Positions 1 through 7,674 of a stretch of DNA of 64,000 bases are shown here, one piece after another (the stretch's first letter is position 1; each line of letters begins with the position of its first letter). The translations under genes were made by a program, and so were the position numbers. This DNA comes from Cupriavidus metallidurans CH34. Its GTDB lineage: Bacteria > Pseudomonadota > Gammaproteobacteria > Burkholderiales > Burkholderiaceae. The notes below the pieces were generated by a model. That model did no database searches and was not told the DNA's origin. It saw only the letters and a list, made by a program, of their open reading frames with translations. The DNA lies in the NCBI RefSeq assembly GCF_000196015.1, contig NC_007973.1, forward strand, positions 2,604,001 to 2,668,000, written 5' to 3'.

Positions 1-60
1 GCGAAAGTCGTCGCGGCCGGGATTGAACGGGCCCGGACGGAGCAGGCGGAACTCGCCCAT
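1..60 (-). CDS. N-terminal fragment of an unidentified protein, running off the left edge
   Basis: An open frame starts with ATG at position 60 and continues leftward out of the window; only 20 codons are visible, beginning MGEFRLLRPG. An in-frame stop lies three codons upstream of the ATG, so the start cannot be much further upstream. No convincing Shine-Dalgarno sequence is visible. The gene would be divergent from the thiol-redox operon, with about 130 bases between them. Too little protein is present to name a family. Confidence 0.4.
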   Translation of the reverse strand, partial: MGEFRLLRPGPFNPGRDDFR

Positions 61-103
61 GGTCGATCACCAGAGCCAAGCGCAAAGCCTTGATGGCATC
101 CCC

Positions 104-128
104 GTCCCCCACGGGCCATTGGGGGGAC
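104..128. other. GC-rich hairpin in the divergent intergenic region
   Basis: GTCCCCC at 104-110 pairs perfectly with GGGGGAC at 122-128 around an 11-base loop. Read on the plus strand it is followed by CTTTAGTTTCG, a weak U-rich tail. It sits upstream of the dsbD-like gene, inside the likely promoter or leader region, so it could be an attenuator, a terminator, or chance in GC-rich DNA. Confidence 0.3.
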
Positions 129-190
129 CTTTAGTTTCGCTTAATCGGGTCATCGCATGATCCAGGCAGCTTTGCTTGGAGGACTCGGAT

Positions 191-2029
191 TTGGCTTTTT
201 ATCGGCGCATCGTAGCGATCTTTCTCCTGTGTGGTTGTGCGGTCGGCAGTGCGTGGGCGGACGGCCTTTTTCCCTCCTGGGGCCGCAGCGAGCGGCAATT
301 TCTGGACGTTGCCGAAGTTCTCAAGCTGGACGCTGTGCAGCAGCAGGGCGATTCGTTCTCGGCCGCTGGACACGTTGCCGATGGCTACTACGTTTATCGC
401 CATGCCATCAAGTTGGTCGATGCGCAGGGCCATGAAGTCAGCCTGACGCTTCCGGCAGGAACAGCCAAACACGACGAATTCTTTGGCGATACGGAAATCT
501 ATACGGGCGATGCCCTCAATCTGCGCTTTCCCGCCACCGCCCCCGGCCCGCTGACACTGCATTGGCAAGGGTGCGCGGAGGCAGGTATCTGCTATCCGCC
601 GCAGACCATGAATGTGGCATTGCCGGCAGTGGTGGCCGGCACATCCCCGACCGGCAATGACTCCGTACAGCGGAGTTCGGCTTTGACCTCCACCAACACA
701 GTCAGCTTGGGCGGAGCTACCGAGGTGGCAGAGGATCAAGCGGCAGCGCAGCGCCTAGCAGCATTGGGCCCCGTGTGGGGAACACTGCTGTTTTTTGGCT
801 TCGGCTTGCTGCTCGCTTTCACACCATGCTCGCTCCCGATGATCCCCATCGTCTCCACCATGGTCGTCGGCAGCCAGGCCAAGCCGCGGCGGGCTTTCTT
901 CCTCTCTCTGTCCTATGTCCTGGCGATGGCGGGCACCTACGCCGCGGTGGGCGTGGCCGCTGGCTTGGCCGGGGCCAACCTGCAAGCCACACTGCAATCG
1001 CCTTGGCTGCTCGGAGCGTTTGCAGCCTTGTTCCTGGTCCTGGCGAGTTCACTGTTCGGCCTGTTCGAGCTGCAGATGCCCTCGGCGCTGATCAATCGGG
1101 TCGAATCCGCCGGTAGAGATCGCTCGGGCGGGAGCATCTCCGGCGCGGCGGCGCTGGGCTTCCTCTCGGCGCTTCTGGTCGGGCCTTGCATGACCGCTCC
1201 ATTGGCAGGCGCATTGCTGTACATCGGGCAGACCGGCAGCGCGGTCTACGGTGGCATGGCCTTGTTCGCGCTGGGTTTGGGCATGGGACTGCCCCTGCTG
1301 GCCATCGCCGTGTTCGGTGCCCGGGTCCTGCCACGGCCTGGCGCGTGGATGGACCGCGTGCGCGTGGCATTCGGCTACGTCATGGTGGGCATGGCCGTGA
1401 TGATGCTGACGCGCTTCCTGCCCGGCACGGTCAGCCTGGTTCTGTGGGGCGCATGGGTCTTGTCGGTGGCGATTGGCCTGATCGCGTGGGGCCAGGCCGT
1501 GGCAGCGAAGCATCGGCTGGCATGGTCGCTGCGGTCCGGCGCCGTCTTCGCCGGCTTGTGGTCCATCCTGATGCTGGTCGGCGCGGCCTCTGGCGGCGAA
1601 TCGGCATTGCAGCCGCTGGCCCACCTGCGCGGTGGTTCGACTTCGCCAGCACCGGCGGCGGGCGGCGTCGCTTACCTGCAGGCGAAATCGGTCGAGGACG
1701 TGGATGCGCATTTGGCACAGGCCGCTTCGCGCGGCCAATGGACCCTGATCGACTTCTACGCCGACTGGTGCGTCAGTTGCCATGTGATCGAACGCAACGT
1801 ATTCGGCGACCCCGCCGTCGCGTCCCGCCTGGCCCGGATGCAGGTCGTGCGACCAGATGTGACGCGCAATGATGCGACCGATCAGGCCTTGCTCAAGCAT
1901 TGGGGTGTCATGGGGCCGCCCACGCTCATTCTGGTTGGCCCGGACGGTACGGAACGCCGGGACCTGCGCGTCGTCGGTGAGATCGATGCCCGCGCCTTCC
2001 TGGTGCGCTTGGACAAGGCAGGTTCCTGA
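191..2029 (+). CDS. dsbD: DsbD-family thiol:disulfide interchange protein
   Basis: Inner-membrane electron transporter of the DsbD family, which moves reducing power from cytoplasmic thioredoxin to periplasmic disulfide-handling proteins. I chose the TTG at 191 because GGAGG at 178-182 lies 8 bases before it; this gives 612 residues starting with a signal peptide ending near SAWA. A periplasmic DsbD-alpha-like domain follows (about residues 20-180, with C-x5-C in GCAEAGICYPP), then roughly eight membrane segments carrying the two core cysteines (TPCSLPMIP and GPCMTAPLAG), then a C-terminal thioredoxin domain with the C-V-S-C active site. All expected redox cysteines are present. It is the first gene of a redox operon and its stop overlaps the next start by one base (TGATG). 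The family call is firm; the partner proteins are inferred from the operon. Confidence 0.88.
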   Translation: MAFYRRIVAIFLLCGCAVGSAWADGLFPSWGRSERQFLDVAEVLKLDAVQQQGDSFSAAGHVADGYYVYRHAIKLVDAQGHEVSLTLPAGTAKHDEFFGDTEIYTGDALNLRFPATAPGPLTLHWQGCAEAGICYPPQTMNVALPAVVAGTSPTGNDSVQRSSALTSTNTVSLGGATEVAEDQAAAQRLAALGPVWGTLLFFGFGLLLAFTPCSLPMIPIVSTMVVGSQAKPRRAFFLSLSYVLAMAGTYAAVGVAAGLAGANLQATLQSPWLLGAFAALFLVLASSLFGLFELQMPSALINRVESAGRDRSGGSISGAAALGFLSALLVGPCMTAPLAGALLYIGQTGSAVYGGMALFALGLGMGLPLLAIAVFGARVLPRPGAWMDRVRVAFGYVMVGMAVMMLTRFLPGTVSLVLWGAWVLSVAIGLIAWGQAVAAKHRLAWSLRSGAVFAGLWSILMLVGAASGGESALQPLAHLRGGSTSPAPAAGGVAYLQAKSVEDVDAHLAQAASRGQWTLIDFYADWCVSCHVIERNVFGDPAVASRLARMQVVRPDVTRNDATDQALLKHWGVMGPPTLILVGPDGTERRDLRVVGEIDARAFLVRLDKAGS

Positions 2030-2865
2030 TGATCAGCGTAGGTCCGTTCTCCGTCCAAGTCGTTGCCGTCTTCCTGGCCGTCCTGCTGGCCTGGGCGGTG
2101 GCGCGCATGGTTGCCAAGCGGTTGCCCGACTCTCCGTACAAGGCGGCCGGCGGAATGTTGCTGGACGCCGCTTTTGTGGGGTTTGTGGCGGCTCGCCTCG
2201 GCTACATCGCGCAATGGTGGGAAGAGTACGCGCAGTCGCCGATGTCCATGATTTCCATTGGCGACCAAGGCTTTTCGTGGTGGGTCGGTGTCCTGGCAGC
2301 GCTGGCGCTCATCTGGTGGCGCACCCGTGCGGTTCGGGCATTGCGCCGGCCTGTATTGGCGGGAGTTGCGGTCGGACTCGCAGCCTGGTTTGCTACCGGG
2401 GGCGTACTGGCTCTGCTGCAGCGCTCGGCACCGCCGTTGCCAGCGTTGACGCTCGCAACGCTCGATGAACAGCCAGTCGTCCTGAATTCCTATGCTGGGC
2501 GGCCCGTCGTGCTCAACCTCTGGGCGTCGTGGTGTCCACCATGCCGTCGCGAGATGCCGGTGTTCGAGCAGGCACAAGCGCAGTATCCCGATATCGCTTT
2601 TGTCATGGTCAACCAGGGAGAGAGCGCCCAGCAAGCCCGCGCCTTTCTTGAGAGCGAACGCCTGCATCTCAAGGATGTGCTGCTCGACCCCGCTTCCCAG
2701 ACCATGCAGGCCGTCGCATCGCGAGGCCTGCCCACCACCTTGTTCTTCGATGAGCAAGGACGCCTGGTGGATACCCATCTGGGCGAACTCACGATGGCCA
2801 GCCTCAAACACACGGTGTCGCGCCGATTCGCGCCAGCCCAACAGATCAAGACAGACAAGGAGTAA
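2029..2865 (+). CDS. TlpA-type thioredoxin-fold protein with N-terminal Lgt-like membrane domain
   Basis: A 278-residue membrane-anchored thiol oxidoreductase. The first about 130 residues contain several hydrophobic segments and resemble prolipoprotein diacylglyceryl transferase (the ARLGYIAQWW stretch and following segments). The C-terminal about 140 residues form a TlpA/ResA-like thioredoxin domain with active site WASWCPPCRREMP. By family, such domains reduce specific periplasmic disulfides, often in cytochrome or metalloprotein maturation, using electrons from DsbD or CcdA. The start overlaps the dsbD stop, so expression is probably coupled. The Lgt-like half is too short for a normal Lgt and lacks its long C-terminal part, so it is probably a membrane anchor rather than a transferase. 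Confidence 0.8.
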   Translation: MISVGPFSVQVVAVFLAVLLAWAVARMVAKRLPDSPYKAAGGMLLDAAFVGFVAARLGYIAQWWEEYAQSPMSMISIGDQGFSWWVGVLAALALIWWRTRAVRALRRPVLAGVAVGLAAWFATGGVLALLQRSAPPLPALTLATLDEQPVVLNSYAGRPVVLNLWASWCPPCRREMPVFEQAQAQYPDIAFVMVNQGESAQQARAFLESERLHLKDVLLDPASQTMQAVASRGLPTTLFFDEQGRLVDTHLGELTMASLKHTVSRRFAPAQQIKTDKE

Positions 2866-2867
2866 CC

Positions 2868-3641
2868 ATGTTTGCACAACGCTCGCACATTTCGTTCCTG
2901 CTGGCCGCCAGCTTCATGGTGGTCACCGGCTGCAGCAAGGCAGAGACGGCTGACAAGCCGGCCGTCCTCAAGGCGCTGGAAGGTCAGGGCCTGACCGTCA
3001 CGCAGGAATTCAAGGTCGGCGGCGGTCTGCGCGCCTTCGCTGCCGTCGCGGGTGACCGGCCCATTGCCGTGTACATCACGAGCGATGGCAATGCCATCGT
3101 GGGAACTCGCCTGAACGCCAAGGGCGAGCCAATGGACGAAGCGGACCTGGAAAAGCTGGCCGCCAAGCCGGTCAGCGACAAGGAATGGTCGCAGCTGCAG
3201 TCGTCCACCTGGGTGCTGGACGGCAAGGCAGATGCGCCGCGCGTCATCTACACCTTCAGCGATGCCAACTGCCCCTATTGCAACGCCTTCTGGGAAGCTG
3301 CACGCCCCTGGGTGGATTCCGGCAAGGTCCAGTTGCGGCACATTCTGGTAGGCATCATCAAGGATGACAGCCCGGCCAAAGCCGCGGCCATTCTTGGCGC
3401 GCCTGACCGGAGTGCGGCGTTGTTGACGAACGAGCGGCAGTTTGGCCAGGGCGGGATTACGCCAGCCAAGAGCGTGCCTGCCGATGTGCGCAAGATCCTC
3501 GATGACAACCTGGCACTCATGGCGAGCACCGGCTTCCGGGGGACGCCCGGCATCGTTGTACGCGGCCCCAATGGGATCCTCAAGAAGTACAACGGCATGC
3601 CGCGAGGGGCGCAATTGGGTGAAGTGCTGGGGCCGCGCTGA
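2868..3641 (+). CDS. dsbG: DsbG/DsbC-like disulfide isomerase, probable lipoprotein
   Basis: A 257-residue periplasmic thiol:disulfide interchange protein. The start follows a good AAGGAG site two bases after the preceding gene. The N-terminus has a signal peptide with a lipobox-like V-T-G-C at about residue 22, which would anchor it by lipid; classical DsbG is soluble. An N-terminal dimerisation-like domain (about 30-100) precedes a thioredoxin fold with active site NCPYCNAFW and a Thr-cis-Pro loop (FRGTPGIVV). By family it reshuffles wrong disulfides or protects single cysteines from sulfenylation, and it needs DsbD for reduction. The adjacent dsbD gene fits that partnership. Confidence 0.83.
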   Translation: MFAQRSHISFLLAASFMVVTGCSKAETADKPAVLKALEGQGLTVTQEFKVGGGLRAFAAVAGDRPIAVYITSDGNAIVGTRLNAKGEPMDEADLEKLAAKPVSDKEWSQLQSSTWVLDGKADAPRVIYTFSDANCPYCNAFWEAARPWVDSGKVQLRHILVGIIKDDSPAKAAAILGAPDRSAALLTNERQFGQGGITPAKSVPADVRKILDDNLALMASTGFRGTPGIVVRGPNGILKKYNGMPRGAQLGEVLGPR

Positions 3642-3731
3642 ACCAGCCGCCCAGGCGCCGAACCTGATGGCCGCTTCTCTCAGCCCGCATCTCAGGCTGC
3701 TCAACGGAAATTGCACAAAGGATCATTCACT

Positions 3732-4538
3732 ATGCTCTCGCTGACGGGTGGAGTGCTGGGCCTCATCATCGGAGCCGTGCTGGGATTGACTGGCGCCGGC
3801 GGCGGCATCTTCGCGGTGCCGGCGCTGGTGTTCGGCCTGGGCATGGACATCCGTCAGGCCGCGCCCGTGGCGCTGCTCGCCGTGGGAGCAGCGGCGACCC
3901 TGGGCGCTTTGCAGGGCTTGCGCCAGGGGGTAGTTCGGTACAAGGCAGCGATGATGTTGGCGGCTGCCGGCGCCGTGACGGCTCCGCTGGGCGTGCAGTT
4001 TGCCCACTGGCTTTCGCCTCGATGGCTGAACCTGATCTTCGTCGCCATCATGCTCGTGGTGGCCTACCGGATGTTCATGTCATCTCGCGGCAGCCAGACG
4101 CAGGACGATCTGGCTGACGAGCCAGCCCGGGTCTGCAAGATCTCCAAGGACACCGGCCGCTTCGTCTGGAACGTGCGAACAGCGACCACGCTGGGGAGCA
4201 TCGGCATCGTCTCCGGTTTGGCCACGGGCATGTTGGGGGTGGGCGGCGGATTCATCATCGTCCCGGCTCTGGCGCATTTCAGCGAGCTGCGCATGCACAG
4301 CATCGTCGCGACCTCGCTCATGGTGATCGCGCTGCTGTCCGCTGTAACCGTGTTCATCGCGTGGAGTCATGGCATGACGCTCACCGCGCCCGCCTGGACA
4401 TTCGTTCTCACGGCGCTCGTGGGCATGTCGCTCGGCCGTGTTCTGGCACGCAGGATTCCCTCAAAGATGCTCCAGCGGGTGTTTTCGATCACCTGCGTGG
4501 CCGTGGCGGCCCTCATGCTCATGCGCAATGTTGGCTAG
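3732..4538 (+). CDS. TauE/SafE (TSUP) family membrane permease
   Basis: A 268-residue integral membrane protein of the TSUP family, whose members export or import sulfite, sulfoacetate, thiosulfate and other small anions. The start ATG at 3732 has AAAGGA nine bases upstream; a TTG 21 bases earlier has no better site. The glycine-rich motif GLTGAGGGIFAVPAL near the N-terminus and its repeat GMLGVGGGFIIVPAL in the second half are the internal duplication typical of this family. A short soluble linker (about residues 120-145) separates the halves. Next to thiol-redox genes, a reduced-sulfur substrate is plausible, but the substrate cannot be read from the sequence. Confidence 0.8.
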   Translation: MLSLTGGVLGLIIGAVLGLTGAGGGIFAVPALVFGLGMDIRQAAPVALLAVGAAATLGALQGLRQGVVRYKAAMMLAAAGAVTAPLGVQFAHWLSPRWLNLIFVAIMLVVAYRMFMSSRGSQTQDDLADEPARVCKISKDTGRFVWNVRTATTLGSIGIVSGLATGMLGVGGGFIIVPALAHFSELRMHSIVATSLMVIALLSAVTVFIAWSHGMTLTAPAWTFVLTALVGMSLGRVLARRIPSKMLQRVFSITCVAVAALMLMRNVG

Positions 4539-4580
4539 AGGTCCGATGTTCGATTAATTGATTGTGGACGGGAAAATTCA

Positions 4581-5957
4581 ATGCAGACAAGGAAAGTAGA
4601 TGTCGCCATCATTGGCGCGGGAACCGCTGGCAGCACCGCATTCCATGCGCTGAAAGCGACAGGCAAACAGGTGGTTCTGATCGATCGGGGGCCATTGGGG
4701 ACGACCTGCGCGCGCGTCGGATGCATGCCCTCGAAGGCGGCCCTGCATGCCGGCATGCACTGGAAGGTCGCCAAGGCACTGGCAGCGAGCGCCACGCCAT
4801 CGACCCAAGGGCCGCAGGCCTTATGGTCCCACGCCCGCCAGACCAGGGATGCGCTGGCCGGCGCCGCCGCGGAGCGCACGCGCAAGGCGGCTGGCGAGAG
4901 CCTGATCATGGCCGAAGCGCGCTTCGTCGCGCCGGGCATCTTGCAGGCAGGTGAACAACGGATCGAGGCCAGCGCCTTCATCGTGGCGACGGGCTCTCGC
5001 CCGGTGGTCCCCAAAGCGCTCGACGGCGTTGCCTCCCGCATCCTGACCACCGATACCCTGTTCGACCTGGGCGTCCTGCCCGCACGGATGGGAATCCTGG
5101 GACTGGGCGCCATCGGGCTGGAACTCGGCCTGGCCCTGTCTCGCTTGGATGTGCAGGTGGTCGCGGCAGACCAGAAAGACGCCATCGGCGGCATCCAGGA
5201 CCCCGATGTCCTGGAGCGGGCGATCGCCAGGTTCGAGACCGAGTTGCCGATGTGGTTGGGCGCCGCCGTCGAAGTCAGCCTTGAAGGCGACCAGGTGCGC
5301 ATGCGCGCCGGCGAGCGCGACGCGCTCGTGGATCGGCTTCTCGTCGTGACGGGACGACAACCCAATACCGAGGCGCTCGATCTCGCCGCGGCCGGCATCT
5401 CCTTGGATCAGGCTGGCCGACCGAGCATCGACCCCGCGACCATGCAGGCCTGCGGGCCGTCCCAGGTGCCGATTTTCTTCGCAGGCGATGTGCAGCCGGA
5501 TCGCCCTCTGATGCACGAGGCCGCGGACGAGGGTCAGATGGCAGCGCAAGCCGCACTGGCGAGCTTGCGCGGCGAAAGTTGGCCGGGCGCATCCCGGCGC
5601 GTGCCGATCACGATCCTGTTCACCGACCCGGATGCGTGCGCAGTCGGCATGACCTACGAGGCGGCGGTGCAGGAAGGCGCGGTCGTCGGCACCGCGGAAG
5701 GCAGCGGCAACGGGCGCTCCAAGATTCTTGGTGCTCCGGAAAACCTGCTGCACATCTATGCCGACCCCGGCTCAGGCGCCTTGCTCGGTGCCAGCATGCT
5801 CCTGACGCAAGGCGAGCACCTGGCGCACCTGATCGCTTGGGCGATCCAGGCGAAGCAGACCGTCAACGATCTGCTGGCCATGCCGTACTACCACCCCTCC
5901 ATCGAGGAGATGCTGCAAAGCGCCTTGAAATCCGCATCCCAGCAGATGCGCCCGTGA
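4581..5957 (+). CDS. FAD/NAD(P)-dependent disulfide oxidoreductase (dihydrolipoamide dehydrogenase-like)
   Basis: A 458-residue class I pyridine nucleotide-disulfide oxidoreductase. The FAD-binding GAGTAG is at residues 12-17, the redox pair is C43-x4-C48 (TTCARVGC), a second nucleotide site is GLGAIGLELG near residue 173, and the second FAD motif is FFAGDV. The C-terminal base pair H438 and E443 (YYHPSIEE) is present, as in glutathione reductase and lipoamide dehydrogenase, so dithiol chemistry is expected. It lacks the N-terminal heavy-metal domain and C-terminal cysteine pair of MerA. Its place in a DsbD/DsbG operon suggests it reduces a thiol carrier, but the actual substrate is unknown. 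RclA-like function in oxidant defence is an alternative. Confidence 0.82.
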   Translation: MQTRKVDVAIIGAGTAGSTAFHALKATGKQVVLIDRGPLGTTCARVGCMPSKAALHAGMHWKVAKALAASATPSTQGPQALWSHARQTRDALAGAAAERTRKAAGESLIMAEARFVAPGILQAGEQRIEASAFIVATGSRPVVPKALDGVASRILTTDTLFDLGVLPARMGILGLGAIGLELGLALSRLDVQVVAADQKDAIGGIQDPDVLERAIARFETELPMWLGAAVEVSLEGDQVRMRAGERDALVDRLLVVTGRQPNTEALDLAAAGISLDQAGRPSIDPATMQACGPSQVPIFFAGDVQPDRPLMHEAADEGQMAAQAALASLRGESWPGASRRVPITILFTDPDACAVGMTYEAAVQEGAVVGTAEGSGNGRSKILGAPENLLHIYADPGSGALLGASMLLTQGEHLAHLIAWAIQAKQTVNDLLAMPYYHPSIEEMLQSALKSASQQMRP

Positions 5958-5988
5958 ACAACCCTTCTGACTGCACCACCGACCGACC

Positions 5989-6312
5989 ATGACCCAAGAC
6001 ACCCAGCGCCCCACATTGAAAGTGATCCTCCACGCACCGACGGCAGAAGCCTTTGAGCGTGCGCGAAGCAATGCAACCAATCTCAAGCGCGCGGCGCCCG
6101 ATGCCGATGTGCGCATCGTTGCGAACGCGCAAGCCGTCGCCGCCGCCCTGGACACGGCACCTTCCGACCTCGACGCGCTCACCTGGGTATGCCCGAACAC
6201 ACTTTCGCGGATCGGCAGGGACAACAGAGAGCCGCTCGAAGTACTGGACGGGCCTGCTGTTATCGAGATGGCGCGCATGCAGCAAGCGGGATGGATCTAC
6301 ATACGGGCGTAG
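5989..6312 (+). CDS. DsrE-like small protein
   Basis: A 107-residue soluble protein that resembles the DsrE/DsrF-like family in length and in its alternating strand and helix pattern (KVILHAPTAEAFERARSNATNL, ADVRIVANAQAVAAAL). It contains one cysteine in WVCPNTLSR. Family members bind or transfer sulfur in reverse or oxidative sulfur metabolism, and many relatives have unknown function. It lies 31 bases after the FAD oxidoreductase gene and 37 bases before the LysR gene, so it is probably part of the same transcript. The family call is moderate; no function is claimed. Confidence 0.6.
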   Translation: MTQDTQRPTLKVILHAPTAEAFERARSNATNLKRAAPDADVRIVANAQAVAAALDTAPSDLDALTWVCPNTLSRIGRDNREPLEVLDGPAVIEMARMQQAGWIYIRA

Positions 6313-6349
6313 CACGCGACTGCCGGTTCGGCATGGGGGGGCTGAGACC

Positions 6350-7240
6350 ATGGAATTACGACATCTGCGCTATTTCATGGCCCTGGCTGAAGAGTTGCAT
6401 TTCACGCGCGCCGCCGAGCGCCTGCACATCGAACAGCCCCCCTTGTCCCGTGCCATCAAAGAACTGGAGGACGAGCTAGGGGTCGTGCTGTTCGACCGGA
6501 ACCGCCGTGGAACCGTGCTGACGTCGGCGGGTGTTGTCTTTCTTCAAGATATCCGCAGATTGTTCACCGTGCTCGAACAGGCACGCGAAAACGCCCAGGC
6601 CGTGGCAGCAGGTTTGCGAGGCAGTCTGCGCATCGCGATTTCCGACGGGGCAATCGATGCTCGCCTGTCGGCATTTCTGGCCCGGTGCCGCGCGGAGGAG
6701 CCGGAGATCGAGATACGGCTGTCCGAGGTTCCGCTGGCCGAGCAGTTGCGCGGCCTGCGGTCCGGGGATTTCATGATCGGATTCGCGCATACGGCCGACG
6801 TCGGCGACGACATACGGGCTGAGCCCATCTGGCGAGATCCATTGGTCATTGCCGTGCCGGCACGGCACGCACTGCTCGCCCACAAAAAGGTCCCGCTCCA
6901 AGAAGTCGGGATCCATCCACTGGTCTTGTGCGATCCCCATGCGTGCGAGGGCTACTGCCGGGAACTGACACGACTGCTGCAGGTGCTTGAGCACAAGTTG
7001 AACGTCGTCGAGGAGGTGTCCTCGCTGGACATGATGCTCACCTTGGTCGGTGCTGGTTACGGTATCGGCTTTCTCGCGGCGAGCAAGATTCCGGTTTGCC
7101 AACGCCCGGACGTGGTGATCCGTCCCCTGGCCATCGATTCAGCCGTCATCACGACTTACTTGCTGCGGGCCGACAGCAGTGATTTGTCGGCTTCGCTGGA
7201 GCGGTTCATCGTTCGCCTACGTGACTCTGCGAGCGGCTGA
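6350..7240 (+). CDS. LysR-family transcriptional regulator
   Basis: A 296-residue LysR-type regulator. The N-terminal winged HTH (residues 1-60, with FTRAAERLHIEQPPLSRAIKELE) is followed by a two-lobed ligand-binding domain. The start is ATG at 6350, where the protein begins MELRHLRYF as is typical for the family; an upstream in-frame extension would overlap the previous gene. It is the last gene of the plus-strand redox operon, in the same orientation, so it may be co-transcribed with genes it regulates rather than divergent as is usual. Its ligand-binding domain resembles the HTH-less protein encoded at 7675-8331. Confidence 0.85.
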   Translation: MELRHLRYFMALAEELHFTRAAERLHIEQPPLSRAIKELEDELGVVLFDRNRRGTVLTSAGVVFLQDIRRLFTVLEQARENAQAVAAGLRGSLRIAISDGAIDARLSAFLARCRAEEPEIEIRLSEVPLAEQLRGLRSGDFMIGFAHTADVGDDIRAEPIWRDPLVIAVPARHALLAHKKVPLQEVGIHPLVLCDPHACEGYCRELTRLLQVLEHKLNVVEEVSSLDMMLTLVGAGYGIGFLAASKIPVCQRPDVVIRPLAIDSAVITTYLLRADSSDLSASLERFIVRLRDSASG

Positions 7241-7261
7241 AGGCCCCGCTGGCAGACACCC

Positions 7262-7555
7262 TCAAAGATCGGTTTCGGCACGAAGATTGCGCTCGGTGGC
7301 CGCCATCAATTCAGCCGCGCTTATCCCAAGTGCTACTGAAATTTTCAGTATGAGGGGCAGCGTGGGCACGTGCTCTCCACGCTCGATCTTGCCCATGTGC
7401 GAGCGCGAAATGCCTGCCCGAGATGCGAACTCGTCTTGCGCGACTCCTTGTGCGACGCGCGCAGCGCGCACGGCCTGTCCGAAAGCTGTCGCCGCTGCGG
7501 ATTCATACGTTGTTGTGCCAGAAGGACGGCCTGGCTGAATGGTTGATTTCTGCAT
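7262..7555 (-). CDS. XRE-family helix-turn-helix regulator
   Basis: A 97-residue protein (from ATG at 7555; a TTG at 7582 would add nine residues) consisting mainly of one Cro/C1-type [22 protein letters not shown], then ISRSHMGKIERGEHVPTL. It is divergent from the HTH-less LysR ligand-domain gene with about 120 bases between starts, and it converges on the LysR gene. Small XRE proteins next to integrases often control excision or conjugation genes in islands; that role is inference here. Confidence 0.78.
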   Translation of the reverse strand: MQKSTIQPGRPSGTTTYESAAATAFGQAVRAARVAQGVAQDEFASRAGISRSHMGKIERGEHVPTLPLILKISVALGISAAELMAATERNLRAETDL

Positions 7556-7591
7556 TAGCAGAAGCGTCAAACAATCTGCCAAAATTAACCA

Positions 7592-7613
7592 CGTTAAAGA
7601 TAACGGCGTTAAA
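7592..7613. promoter_or_regulatory. Candidate operator: CGTTAAA direct repeats and GTTA/TAAC palindrome
   Basis: CGTTAAA occurs at 7592-7598 and again at 7607-7613 (15-base spacing). GTTA at 7593-7596 and TAAC at 7601-7604 form an inverted repeat, and a further TTAACC lies at 7585-7590. The cluster is AT-rich in GC-rich surroundings and sits between the divergent XRE and LysR-domain genes, where an autoregulatory operator would be expected. No binding data exist here. Confidence 0.4.
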
Positions 7614-7674
7614 CTTCACTCTTGACCACGATGCAAGTTCACCTACTCGGCCAGAACACTTTTTGGGGGCTCGC

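Noticed and set aside
2029..2865. A functional prolipoprotein diacylglyceryl transferase
   Set aside because: The Lgt-like part is only about 130 residues and lacks the C-terminal half of the enzyme; the thioredoxin domain is the functional core.
4581..5957. Mercuric reductase (MerA)
   Set aside because: It lacks the N-terminal metal-binding domain and C-terminal cysteine pair, and no other mer gene is present.
6053..6349. An N-terminal extension of about 99 residues for the LysR regulator
   Set aside because: It overlaps the DsrE-like gene in another frame and the family start MELRHLRYF is at 6350.
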